Assembly (NCBI GenBank): GCA_002869605.1
Contig: PKUI01000152.1
Span: forward strand, 1 to 25,803
Direction: 5' to 3'
Length of the DNA stretch: 25,803 nucleotides
DNA from: Desulfuromonas sp.
GTDB taxonomy: Bacteria; Desulfobacterota; Desulfuromonadia; Desulfuromonadales; SZUA-401
This document shows, in pieces, positions 1-7,606 of this stretch. Below the pieces are notes generated by a model. The model searched no databases. It was not told the origin of the DNA and saw only the letters and a list, made by a program, of their open reading frames with translations. Position 1 is the stretch's first letter. Every line of letters starts with the position of its first letter. Position numbers and translations under genes: made by a program.

Positions 1-189
1 AAGGCAACCGGTATCGACAGCAAGCTCCGCTTCCCGTTTGTCTGTGAAGCGTGTGGAGAAATAGAGAGCGAGTGGGAAAGCCGCTGCAGCAAATGCAGCC
101 AGTGGGGCACCTATGTTCTTCCCGGCGCCCAGGAGCTGAAGAGCGCCCGCCCGCTTGAAGTGCGCGCCATTCACCACGGAGAGCGCTAG
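1..189 (+). CDS. C-terminal end of a LapB-like TPR protein (partial)
   Basis: The window opens inside a gene in frame 1; 62 codons precede TAG at 187-189. The visible tail has a rubredoxin-type zinc ribbon: C15-x2-C18 and C29-x2-C32, followed by a W-G-T motif. This arrangement is known from the C-terminus of LapB/YciM, an inner-membrane TPR protein that controls LPS synthesis in enterobacteria. Many deltaproteobacteria have TPR proteins with the same ending. The TPR part lies outside the window, so LapB is an inference from the metal-binding tail only. The gpmI start codon follows the stop after 2 bp, so the two genes are probably co-transcribed. A different zinc-ribbon protein with a similar end cannot be excluded. 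Confidence 0.6.
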   Translation, partial: KATGIDSKLRFPFVCEACGEIESEWESRCSKCSQWGTYVLPGAQELKSARPLEVRAIHHGER

Positions 190-191
190 GT

Positions 192-1730
192 ATGTCTCAA
201 TCTTCTCGTCCGGTGGTCCTGATGATCCTCGACGGATGGGGATTGCGTGATGACTGTAGCGACAACGCGGTCTGCCAGGCCCGTACGCCGAACCTTGACG
301 CGCTGTTCAAGGAGTGTGCTTCGACCCGTATTGGTGCCTCGGGCATGGATGTTGGTCTGCCGGATGGGCAGATGGGGAATTCCGAGGTCGGACACCTTAA
401 TCTCGGTGCCGGGCGGATCGTTTACCAGGACCTGACCCGTATCAGCAAGAGCATCGCCGATGGCGACTTCTACAGCAACCCGGCACTGTGCGAGGCGGTG
501 CGCTCTGCCAAGCAGAACGGTACGGCGTTGCACCTGATGGGCTTGCTCTCTGATGGTGGTGTTCATTCGCACAATACCCATCTATATGCGCTGCTCGAAC
601 TGGCCAGGCGTGAAGGGCTGGACAAGGTTTACGTGCATGCCCTGCTCGATGGTCGTGACACCCCTCCGCGCAGCGGCGTCGATTACCTGGCCCAGCTCGA
701 AGACGAGATGGAACGTATCGGGGTCGGCCAGATTGCCACGGTGATCGGGCGTTATTACGCCATGGACCGCGACAACCGCTGGGAGCGCGTGGAGCGCGCC
801 TACCGGGCCATGACCGTGGGTGAGGGGATTGGCGTCGCCTCAAGTGCCGAAGCGATTGCTGGTGCCTATGCTGCCGACCAGGGGGACGAATTCGTCGAGC
901 CGCGGGTTATCAAGGGTGCCGGGGCGCCACTGGCAACGGTTGCCGATGGCGATGCGTTGATCTTTTTCAACTTCCGCGCCGACCGTGCGCGGGAGATTAC
1001 CCGCGCCTTCACCGAGAGCGTGTTCTCCGGTTTTGAGCGTGCAACGGTCCCGGACCTGTCGGTCTATGTCTGCCTGACCGAGTATGACGCTTCGTTCCCT
1101 CTGCCGGTTGCGTTTCCACAGGAGAAACTGGAGCGGATCCTCGGCGAAGAGGTTGCCAATGCTGGCCTGCGCCAGCTGCGGATTGCCGAAACCGAGAAAT
1201 ACGCGCATGTCACCTTCTTTTTCAATGGCGGGGTCGAAGAACCGTTTGCCGGTGAAGATCGGGTGCTGATCGATTCTCCACGCGATGTCGCCACCTATGA
1301 CCTGAAGCCGGCGATGAGTGCTCTCGAGGTGACCGACGAGATCGAGGTGCGGATCGCTTCCGGGGTCTATGATCTGATCGTGCTCAATTTTGCCAACCCT
1401 GACATGGTGGGGCACACCGGGATTCTTCCGGCGGCCGTGCAGGCGATGGAAACCGTCGATGGATGTGTCGGGCGCGTTGTCGAGGCGTTGCGCGCAGCGG
1501 GTGGTGTTGCCCTGATCACGGCCGATCACGGTAACTGCGAGGAGATGCTCGGCAGCAACGGGCAGCCGCACACCGCGCACACTTCCAACCTGGTGCCGCT
1601 GATCTATGTCGGCCCGGGAGAGCCTCCTCAGCTTCGTTCGGGGATCCTTGCCGATCTGGCGCCGACGATTCTTACCCTGCTGGGGCTGGAAACACCACCG
1701 CAGATGTCCGGTAATAACTTACTTGCTTAA
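192..1730 (+). CDS. gpmI: 2,3-bisphosphoglycerate-independent phosphoglycerate mutase
   Basis: This cytosolic enzyme interconverts 3- and 2-phosphoglycerate in glycolysis and gluconeogenesis, using two metal ions (Mn in many homologues) and a phosphoserine intermediate. At 512 aa it has the usual family length. The N-terminal metal motif is LILDGWG-like (MILDGWG, residues 11-17). The catalytic serine is in [14 protein letters not shown] (S64). Also visible are [50 protein letters not shown] and the C-terminal metal motif [10 protein letters not shown]. All signature blocks of the alkaline-phosphatase-superfamily iPGM are present, so the protein should be active. The start ATG lies 2 bp after the preceding stop, with GGAGA upstream as a modest ribosome binding site. 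A hairpin terminator follows directly. Confidence 0.97.
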   Translation: MSQSSRPVVLMILDGWGLRDDCSDNAVCQARTPNLDALFKECASTRIGASGMDVGLPDGQMGNSEVGHLNLGAGRIVYQDLTRISKSIADGDFYSNPALCEAVRSAKQNGTALHLMGLLSDGGVHSHNTHLYALLELARREGLDKVYVHALLDGRDTPPRSGVDYLAQLEDEMERIGVGQIATVIGRYYAMDRDNRWERVERAYRAMTVGEGIGVASSAEAIAGAYAADQGDEFVEPRVIKGAGAPLATVADGDALIFFNFRADRAREITRAFTESVFSGFERATVPDLSVYVCLTEYDASFPLPVAFPQEKLERILGEEVANAGLRQLRIAETEKYAHVTFFFNGGVEEPFAGEDRVLIDSPRDVATYDLKPAMSALEVTDEIEVRIASGVYDLIVLNFANPDMVGHTGILPAAVQAMETVDGCVGRVVEALRAAGGVALITADHGNCEEMLGSNGQPHTAHTSNLVPLIYVGPGEPPQLRSGILADLAPTILTLLGLETPPQMSGNNLLA

Positions 1731-1735
1731 TTCCG

Positions 1736-1766
1736 ACGGGAGGCTTTGCCTCCCGTTACTGTTTTT
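1736..1766 (+). terminator. Intrinsic terminator after gpmI
   Basis: A 9-bp perfect stem (ACGGGAGGC at 1736-1744, GCCTCCCGT at 1748-1756) with a TTT loop is followed by TACTGTTTTT. It sits 5 bp after the gpmI stop and before the comF ribosome binding site, so comF may depend on read-through or on a weak local promoter. Confidence 0.8.
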
Positions 1767-1781
1767 AAGGGGGGGCAAAAA

Positions 1782-2552
1782 GTGAGGCGTCGGGTTCTAA
1801 CCTATCTGCAGGAGGGGCTGGACTGGTTGTTGCCGCCAGCCTGCCAACTCTGTGGCGCCACCCTGAGCGACAGTCGCCAACCACATCTTTGTGAAGCCTG
1901 CCAGGCACGTATCTACCCCCTCGAATCTCCCCGCTGTCCCCTCTGTATGCTTCCCCACGCAACCCCCGTTGGGGCCGACTACCTCTGTGAGGGGTGTCTT
2001 CGTCATCCCTTGCCGGTGACCTCGGTGGTTGCACTCGGTAGCTACGAAGATGGTCTGCGCGAGGCGGTGCACCGTTTCAAGTTCCGTAACGCTATCGGGC
2101 TGCAGCGCCCCCTAGGCTGGCTGCTTGCCGAGCAGCTTGCAGCCAGGTGGGGAGATGCTCCTCCCGACGGACTGTTGCCGGTGCCGCTGCATCGTAAGCG
2201 TCTTCAGCAGCGAGGTTACAACCAGTCCCTGCTGTTGGCCCAGGAGATCCGGCGCTGCCTGAACGTTCGCCTGGCAAAGGGTCTGCTGGTACGGCGCGTG
2301 GCGACGGCGGCGCAGCAGGGGCTGGCGCTCGACGAGCGCCAGCGCAACGTCAAGGGAGCGTTTGCGGTATCACGCCGCCTGCAGGGCGAACGTCTGTTGC
2401 TGGTCGATGACGTGCTGACCACGGGGGCCACCGTGAGGCAGTGTGCCGAGGCTCTGCTGAAGGCTGGTGCCGGTACGGTCGAGGTCGCGGTGTTGGCCCG
2501 TGCGCCCCGCCCGGACGGGCATAACTTGTGTCGCGAGCCGGTTCGTGGTTAA
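1782..2552 (+). CDS. comF: ComF family phosphoribosyltransferase-like protein
   Basis: The protein (256 aa) belongs to the ComF/GntX family. Members have an N-terminal zinc-finger region and a type I phosphoribosyltransferase fold, and in competent bacteria they take part in DNA uptake. The N-terminus carries four CxxC pairs: C21/C24, C37/C40, C52/C55 and C69/C72. The PRPP-binding loop VDDVLTTGAT is at residues 208-217. I chose GTG 1782 because AAGGGGGG at 1768-1775 gives a well-spaced ribosome binding site. The longer frame would start with TTG inside the gpmI terminator hairpin. The biochemical substrate of ComF proteins is unsettled, and no other competence gene is in the window, so a role in transformation is only suggested by family. 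Confidence 0.88.
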   Translation: MRRRVLTYLQEGLDWLLPPACQLCGATLSDSRQPHLCEACQARIYPLESPRCPLCMLPHATPVGADYLCEGCLRHPLPVTSVVALGSYEDGLREAVHRFKFRNAIGLQRPLGWLLAEQLAARWGDAPPDGLLPVPLHRKRLQQRGYNQSLLLAQEIRRCLNVRLAKGLLVRRVATAAQQGLALDERQRNVKGAFAVSRRLQGERLLLVDDVLTTGATVRQCAEALLKAGAGTVEVAVLARAPRPDGHNLCREPVRG

Positions 2553-2606
2553 TATACCCCTTTATGACGGTTTTGACTGTACCGGTTGACGCAGGGAGGA
2601 TGACAG

Positions 2607-3644
2607 ATGCAGCAGCCCCAGGAGGGAGTCTCCGACGAACCATGCCTGATCCCGATAGCCAGCGGCAAGGGTGGGGTGGGAAAGAGCCTGTTTGCGGCGA
2701 ACTTGGCCGTCAGCCTCGCGGCACAGGGGAAACGGGTGGTGGCCGTCGATCTCGATCTCGGTGGCAGCAACCTGCATTCCTGCCTCGGGATGGGCAACAC
2801 CCACGCCGGTATCGGTGATTTCATCAACGACCCGCAGCTTACGCTGGCACGTCTGGTGACTCCGAGTCCTTTAAAATACCTTGGTTTCCTCGCCGGTGAC
2901 GGGGTCACCCCGTTTCTCGCCAATCTCGGCTATTTCCAGAAACTCAAATTAATCCGCTGCCTGCGCGCACTGGAGGCCGATTACCTGATTGTCGATCTCG
3001 GCGCCGGGAGTTCCTACAATACCCTCGATTTTTTTGCGCTGTCGAGCCGTGGCATCGTAATGGCGACCCCCGATGCCTTGAGTCTGCTCAACGCCATGAC
3101 CTTACTCAAACATTTCGTCTTGCGCCAGATCGGCCAGATTATTTCCGGGGACCATCGCTTCAAGGAGCTGTTGGACGTTCAGAGGCACCAGGGGTTACGC
3201 ATCCCTGCCGGAAGTGTCGATGAACTTGTGCGGCAGATCGAGGCGCTCGACAGGGAGATGGCGGAGCAGGTGAGAGCCCGTCTGCAGATTCTCAAGCCGC
3301 GTCTGGTACTCAACCAGGCCGATGGTGCCGATGATCTGAAGATGCTGACCCCGGTGGTGAATAATCTTTTCGACAAGCTCTCCATCGAGGTGGAGTGTTT
3401 TGGCCTGATTCCTTTTGACAGCGCAGTGCGGCACACGGTTCGTGAGCGAGGGGTTCTGGTGCGGGATCTGCCGCGGAGTCCGGCTGCACAAGGGGTGCAG
3501 AGGGTCGCAGAGCGTGTTGTACGTCTCTGGGGACGGGATCTGGAGAACAGCCTCGAGCGTCTTTACAGCGACTCATGTGGTTGGCTGCAACAATTCAGCA
3601 AGCCGGCACCCGAAGAGGGCGCTAGCGTCGAGTCGGAGGTATGA
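2607..3644 (+). CDS. MinD/ParA-family (FlhG-like) ATPase
   Basis: This 345-aa P-loop ATPase has the deviant Walker A motif SGKGGVGKS (residues 19-27), with the signature first lysine of the MinD/ParA/FlhG group. A VAVDLDLGGSNL block (45-56) follows, and VDLGAGSSYNTLDFF serves as the Walker B-like region. Such proteins usually dimerise on ATP and help position cell structures, for example the division site, flagella or chemoreceptor arrays. No membrane-targeting amphipathic helix is obvious at the C-terminus, and no minC, flhF or parB is nearby, so the cargo is unknown. GGGAGG lies just upstream of the ATG. The stop overlaps the start of the following sensor kinase by 4 bp (ATGA), which suggests translational coupling and a shared job. 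Confidence 0.85.
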   Translation: MQQPQEGVSDEPCLIPIASGKGGVGKSLFAANLAVSLAAQGKRVVAVDLDLGGSNLHSCLGMGNTHAGIGDFINDPQLTLARLVTPSPLKYLGFLAGDGVTPFLANLGYFQKLKLIRCLRALEADYLIVDLGAGSSYNTLDFFALSSRGIVMATPDALSLLNAMTLLKHFVLRQIGQIISGDHRFKELLDVQRHQGLRIPAGSVDELVRQIEALDREMAEQVRARLQILKPRLVLNQADGADDLKMLTPVVNNLFDKLSIEVECFGLIPFDSAVRHTVRERGVLVRDLPRSPAAQGVQRVAERVVRLWGRDLENSLERLYSDSCGWLQQFSKPAPEEGASVESEV

Positions 3645-4756
3645 TGCCGTCCCGACTCTACCCTCGCATGCCCGAAAATGCCGTGCGCAGCCAGTCGCAG
3701 CAGCTCGATGGGGAACGTTTAGGGCTGCAGATTCTCGACGAGCTTCCTGCCCCGGTATTTCTGGCCAACCAGTCGCGGCAGATTCTGTTTGCCAACCGTG
3801 CCATGTGTGCCTTGCTGAAAGCGGAGCCCGAACGCATCATCGGGATGCGGCCCGGCGAAGTCCTCGCGTGTGAGAATTCGACCCAGGTCGAAGAGGGGTG
3901 TGGTTGCTCGGAGAAGTGTGCAGCATGCGGTGCCCTCAGGTCGATCCTGGAGGCGTTGCAGGGGCATGCGCAGAGTGACGAGTGTCGCATGATCCGCAAC
4001 GGCTCTGCAGGGCTCGAGGCTTTCGATCTGCGGATTTCGGCGCGTCCTGTAAGTGATGCGGGAATCCCCCTGGTGCTGGTGCATGTCGCCGATATCAGCG
4101 ACGAAAAGCGCCGCAATAACCTGGAGACCATCTTCTTCCATGACGTTCTCAACGTTGCCGGGAGTATCCGGGGATTTGCCGATATTTTGCTCGCCTACGA
4201 TCTGAAAAATCCTCGCGAGGTGCTGCTCCAACTGCAGGAAGCGGCCCAGCAGATGATCGATGAGGTCGAGGCACAGCGTCTGTTGGCGCGCGCGGAAAAC
4301 GGCGATCTGAACCCGGTGCGTGAGCCGCTCGAGTCGTGGCAACTGCTGGAACGGGTGGTCAAGATGCTGCGGGGGCACGAAGTGGCGAGCGGGCGTACCG
4401 TGACGATCGCCGATGAGAGCTGCCGCGAGATTTTTCTCAGCGACCAGACCCTGCTCGTTCGCAGCCTGGTCAACCTCGGCAAGAATGCCTTGGAGGCGAG
4501 CGACGAGGGGGAAACCGTTACCTTAAAGGCGAAACGCCACGGGGGGGGGATCTGCTTCGAAGTCCATAACCGGGCCGTGATGACGCCCGAGGTACAGCAG
4601 CAGGTGTTTCAGCGCTCCTTTTCAACCCGGGGGAGCGGCCGAGGGGTGGGGACCTACAGCGTTCGCCTGTTGGTAGAGCGTTATTTGGCCGGCCAGGTTA
4701 CGTTTGTCAGCGACAATGCGAGCGGTACGCGTTTCACCATCAGCCTGCCGGCTTGA
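3641..4756 (+). CDS. PAS-domain sensor histidine kinase with a cysteine-rich PAS insert
   Basis: This 371-aa protein has no membrane segment, so it is predicted to be cytosolic. Residues about 25-155 form a PAS domain (PAPVFLANQSRQILFANRAM). It contains a cysteine cluster C77, C87, C89, C93, C96 (GCGCSEKCAACG), which could bind a metal or Fe-S centre or act as a redox switch; this is inference. A short dimerisation helix carries the phospho-acceptor H167 in FFHDVLNVAGSIRG. The HATPase domain has the N box NLGKNALEAS and the G boxes GSGRGVGTYSVRLL. The gene overlaps the MinD-like ATPase gene by 4 bp. ATG 3641 is used here; a second ATG at 3644 fits the GGAGG at 3635-3639 slightly better. No response regulator is in the window, so it behaves as an orphan kinase unless one lies elsewhere. 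Confidence 0.9.
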   Translation: MMPSRLYPRMPENAVRSQSQQLDGERLGLQILDELPAPVFLANQSRQILFANRAMCALLKAEPERIIGMRPGEVLACENSTQVEEGCGCSEKCAACGALRSILEALQGHAQSDECRMIRNGSAGLEAFDLRISARPVSDAGIPLVLVHVADISDEKRRNNLETIFFHDVLNVAGSIRGFADILLAYDLKNPREVLLQLQEAAQQMIDEVEAQRLLARAENGDLNPVREPLESWQLLERVVKMLRGHEVASGRTVTIADESCREIFLSDQTLLVRSLVNLGKNALEASDEGETVTLKAKRHGGGICFEVHNRAVMTPEVQQQVFQRSFSTRGSGRGVGTYSVRLLVERYLAGQVTFVSDNASGTRFTISLPA

Positions 4757-4859
4757 ATTTCCGCTTAAAAAACCATTGAGGCCTCTAGCAACCACGCAGT
4801 CTGGCGGGGTTAGATGGTGTCAGAAGGACTGCAGAGTTTCTTGGACGTTTTGGGGAAGG

Positions 4860-4876
4860 TTGGCATGTCCGCTGCA
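4860..4876 (+). promoter_or_regulatory. Sigma-54-type promoter upstream of the FadL-like gene
   Basis: The sequence TTGGCATGTCCGCTGCA matches the -24/-12 consensus TTGGCACG-N4-TTGCA at most positions, with the required 10-bp spacing between GG and GC. Transcription would start near 4887, about 60 bp before the GTG start. No enhancer-binding protein gene is in the window. Confidence 0.6.
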
Positions 4877-4946
4877 GTGGTAGTCGGGCAGAGTTGTAAT
4901 GATGTTGAGCAGTTCGTTGCTTATGTCTGAAGGAAGGAGAATCTGC

Positions 4947-6128
4947 GTGAGACGTTACACCGCTATCAGCCTGGCTGCGACTATGGTGATGCTGGTGGTC
5001 ACCCCAAGCTTCGCCACCAATGGTATGAACATGATCGGTTACGGTGCCGTTTCTTCGGGTATGGGGGGCGCAGACCTGGCCGTTGTCGACAATGCCTCGG
5101 CCATGAACATCAACCCGGCGGGGATCTGCAGTTGCGAGGGGCCTCAGGCCAGTATCGGGACGAGCGCCCTGATGCCGACGATCCACCACCAGGATACAGT
5201 CAACGATCTCGATTCCAAGAAGCAGATTTTTCCACTCCCTCTGGCGACCTACGCGACGCCGGTCGAGGGGACGCCGCTGACCTTCGGTCTCGGGCTTTTT
5301 GCTCAGGGGGGCATGGGGGTCGACTACGAAAGACAATTCTTCGGACCTGGAGGGGCGGACCAGGTTTACTCGAATGTCGGTTACATGAAGGTGACGCCGA
5401 CCCTGGCCTGGCAAAGTCGCGATACACGCCTGAAACTTGGCGCCAGCTTGAACATCGGTCAGGTGACATCTGATATCGAATACCTGCCCAACACGGTCGG
5501 TTTCAAGGCTAACGACCTGACGGCGTACGGCTACGGTGCCCGTCTAGGCTTCCAGTATCGCATTGACGACCTGGTGATCGGCGGGGCCTGGCTGTCCAAG
5601 ACCAAGCTCAATTTCAAGAATGGCAATCTGGTTTTGGCCAGCGACCCTTCGACAAGGCTCGAAACCGAGATGGACGGCTTCGACTGGCCGCAGCAGGTCG
5701 GGCTCGGTATGGCCTACAACTTCGGTTACGCCTTTCGTCTCGCTTTTGATGTCGACTGGGTTGAATGGTCACAGGCGGTCGACACCGTGAAGATCGACGG
5801 GCTACCGTACAATTTTGCCATGGACTGGGAAGACCAGTGGGTGTTTGCCGTTGGCGCCGAATGGGAATTTGCCAACGGCTGGCTGGCGCGCCTCGGCTAC
5901 AACCATGGCGACTCCCCGGTGCCGAATGCAACGCTCAGTCCGCTCTTTCCGGCGATTATCGAGGACCATGGGACCATCGGATTCGGTTACCGCGCGCGTA
6001 GTTGGCAGGTCGATGTCGCTTACGAGCATGGTTTCGAGGCTGAACAGACCAATCCCGCCCCGGCAAGTGGCGTGACCGAGACCCACGAACAGAACACTGC
6101 GCACATGATGCTGACCTGGTACTACTAG
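4947..6128 (+). CDS. OmpP1/FadL/TodX-family outer-membrane protein
   Basis: This is a 393-aa beta-barrel protein of the FadL family, which moves hydrophobic compounds (long-chain fatty acids, aromatics) across the outer membrane. I chose GTG 4947 because AAGGAAGGAG (4931-4940) is a strong ribosome binding site. From there the protein begins with a clear signal peptide: RR near the start, a hydrophobic core, and predicted cleavage after A23 (PSFA). The mature N-terminus contains NGMNMIGYG and SSGMGGADLAVVDN, the hatch-domain hallmark of the family. Amphipathic strands with many Y/W/G residues follow, and the chain ends in LTWYY, an aromatic terminus typical of barrel proteins. A sigma-54-like box lies upstream and a strong terminator downstream, so it is probably a single-gene unit. 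The substrate cannot be read from sequence. Confidence 0.9.
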   Translation: MRRYTAISLAATMVMLVVTPSFATNGMNMIGYGAVSSGMGGADLAVVDNASAMNINPAGICSCEGPQASIGTSALMPTIHHQDTVNDLDSKKQIFPLPLATYATPVEGTPLTFGLGLFAQGGMGVDYERQFFGPGGADQVYSNVGYMKVTPTLAWQSRDTRLKLGASLNIGQVTSDIEYLPNTVGFKANDLTAYGYGARLGFQYRIDDLVIGGAWLSKTKLNFKNGNLVLASDPSTRLETEMDGFDWPQQVGLGMAYNFGYAFRLAFDVDWVEWSQAVDTVKIDGLPYNFAMDWEDQWVFAVGAEWEFANGWLARLGYNHGDSPVPNATLSPLFPAIIEDHGTIGFGYRARSWQVDVAYEHGFEAEQTNPAPASGVTETHEQNTAHMMLTWYY

Positions 6129-6147
6129 GCTGTGCGATGCAACTGGA

Positions 6148-6190
6148 AACAACAGCGCCACCCGGGAACGGGTGGCGCTGTTGTTTTTTG
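6148..6190 (+). terminator. Strong intrinsic terminator after the FadL-like gene
   Basis: A 14-bp perfect stem has arms AACAGCGCCACCCG (6151-6164) and CGGGTGGCGCTGTT (6169-6182) with a GGAA loop, followed by GTTTTTTG. Extra A-T pairs flank it. It lies 20 bp after the stop and just beyond the end of the convergent ion-channel gene, so it may also stop reverse transcription. Confidence 0.9.
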
Positions 6191-6207
6191 TAGAGGGGGG
6201 GAGACGG

Positions 6208-7053
6208 CTACAGGTGGGTGCCGCAGAACTTGCAGTGCCGGGCATCGGGATCGTGCCCTTCGGCGCTGCAGGCCGGGCAGGCCTGGGTTGAAATCTCCAG
6301 CTGCTTGGCGCGCGTTAGCTCGGCGGTGACGATGCCGGTCGGCACGGCGATGATGCCATAGCCGATGATCATGATGAACGAGGCGAGGACCTGTCCCGTC
6401 GGGGTTTGCGGTGAGATGTCGCCGTAACCGACGGTGGTCAGGGTGACAATCGCCCAGTAAATCGAAACCGGAATGCTGGTGAAGCCGCTTTCGGTCCCTT
6501 CAATGACGTACATCAGCGAGCCGAGGATCACCACCAGGTTCATGACCGTGAACAGGAATACGGCGATTTTTCTGCGGCTGGCTCCCAGGGCGTTGCGCAG
6601 GGTGTCCGCTGCGCCGAGGTAGTTGACCAGTTTGAAGACCCTGAAGACGCGCAGCAGGCGCAAGATACGGATGGTCAGCAGGAACTGGCTGCCGGGCAGC
6701 AGCAGGCTCAGGTAGGTTGGCAGGATCGCCAGCAGATCGACGATGCCGTAGAAGCTGAGTGCATAGCGCGACGGGCGGGTGATGCTGAGCAGACGCAGGC
6801 CATACTCGATGGAGAACAGCAGGGTAAAGAACCACTCGAATGCGCTGAGCCAGAAACCGTAGTTCTGGCGCACAGTGGCGACGCTGTCGAGCATCACGGC
6901 GATCACGCTGGCGATGATTGCCGCAATCAGGGCGACATCGAAGCTCTTGCCGAGCGGGGTGTCCGCTTCGAAGATGATTTCGTGCAAGCGTGCGCGCCAG
7001 TTGCTGAGCGGTGGATCCTCCGGGCGGGATTGGTGCGGGGCGCGTTGCTGCAT
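6208..7053 (-). CDS. Voltage-gated potassium channel-like protein with C-terminal zinc ribbon
   Basis: This 281-aa inner-membrane ion channel has the six-segment Kv layout. The S4 voltage sensor RILRLLRVFRVFK (129-141) carries a positive charge every third residue (R129, R132, R135, R138, K141). A pore helix and the K+ selectivity filter TTVGYGD (206-212) follow, then S6. The last 23 residues form a zinc-ribbon-like tail, C259-x2-C262 and C274-x2-C277, of the kind found at the ends of many small bacterial proteins. I chose ATG at 7053 because GAAAGG lies 7 bp upstream; a longer reading has no ribosome binding site. It is transcribed away from the small membrane protein at 7209, with a large hairpin between them. 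The selectivity filter makes K+ selectivity very likely; gating by voltage is inferred from S4. Confidence 0.92.
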   Translation of the reverse strand: MQQRAPHQSRPEDPPLSNWRARLHEIIFEADTPLGKSFDVALIAAIIASVIAVMLDSVATVRQNYGFWLSAFEWFFTLLFSIEYGLRLLSITRPSRYALSFYGIVDLLAILPTYLSLLLPGSQFLLTIRILRLLRVFRVFKLVNYLGAADTLRNALGASRRKIAVFLFTVMNLVVILGSLMYVIEGTESGFTSIPVSIYWAIVTLTTVGYGDISPQTPTGQVLASFIMIIGYGIIAVPTGIVTAELTRAKQLEISTQACPACSAEGHDPDARHCKFCGTHL

Positions 7054-7094
7054 GGTGATACCTTTCGTGGATGACGATATGGTTCTAAACATGC

Positions 7095-7133
7095 CACGGA
7101 AGGCGTTGCCGGGCAAGCCCTACGCTTTCCGTG
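7095..7133. repeat. Large inverted repeat between divergent genes
   Basis: Arms CACGGAAGGCGT (7095-7106) and ACGCTTTCCGTG (7122-7133) pair over 12 bp with a single G-T wobble. The 15-base loop itself contains TTGCC-G-GGCAA. There is no T tract, so it is not a standard terminator. It would lie in the 5' leader or promoter of the ion-channel gene, and just upstream of the small membrane protein gene. REP-like element, operator or leader structure are all possible. Confidence 0.7.
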
Positions 7134-7143
7134 CCGCGCGGGC

Positions 7144-7173
7144 TTGAAAATCGCAAAGGAGTGGACATATTGT
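7144..7173 (+). promoter_or_regulatory. Possible sigma-70 promoter for the small membrane protein
   Basis: TTGAAA (7144-7149) and TATTGT (7168-7173) are separated by 18 bp. The -10 box matches only 4 of 6 positions. The start codon follows 36 bp later. Confidence 0.3.
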
Positions 7174-7208
7174 TGGGAGGAAAAACTGACCCCCGAAAGG
7201 ACCCTGCT

Positions 7209-7604
7209 ATGCCCGGGCTATTGATCCGCTGGTTTATCCTGACGTTGGCCATCCTGTTTGCCGGCTACATGGTTGACGGCATTACCGTCAGTGGGATCTG
7301 GAGTGCGCTGTTTGCGGCGCTGGTGCTCGGCATGCTCAATGCGTTGCTGCGCCCGTTGCTGATTATCCTGACCCTGCCGTTGACCCTGCTGAGCCTGGGT
7401 CTGTTCACCTTCGTGATCAACGCGTTTTTGCTGTTGATGACCTCCGGGGTGATCGGCGGTTTGGTGGTCGATGGTTTCGGTGCCGCACTCGGTGGTGCCC
7501 TGGTGATCACCCTGGCGAGCTGGTTGCTGACGGTGCTGGTGAGTGACCGCGGTCAGATCGAGGTGGTCGAGCTGCGTAACCGGGACGGGGTCTTTCGCGA
7601 GTAG
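7209..7604 (+). CDS. Phage-holin-superfamily-IV type four-helix membrane protein
   Basis: This 131-aa protein is almost wholly hydrophobic, with four predicted membrane segments. The motif LGMLNALLRPLLIILTLPLT (residues 37-56) is characteristic of the family annotated as mycobacterial-type or 4-TMS phage holin superfamily IV (YvlD-like). Despite that name the family is widespread in chromosomes with no phage nearby, as here, and its function is not established. I chose ATG 7209 because GAAAGGACC lies upstream. A longer frame from 7131 adds a charged, non-membrane leader. The gene ends only 2 bp from the convergent gene at 7607, leaving no room for a terminator between them. Confidence 0.8.
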   Translation: MPGLLIRWFILTLAILFAGYMVDGITVSGIWSALFAALVLGMLNALLRPLLIILTLPLTLLSLGLFTFVINAFLLLMTSGVIGGLVVDGFGAALGGALVITLASWLLTVLVSDRGQIEVVELRNRDGVFRE

Positions 7605-7606
7605 CG

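Noticed and set aside
7209..7604. Prophage remnant suggested by the holin-superfamily name
   Set aside because: No other phage gene, integrase or attachment site is nearby. This family is common in bacterial chromosomes.
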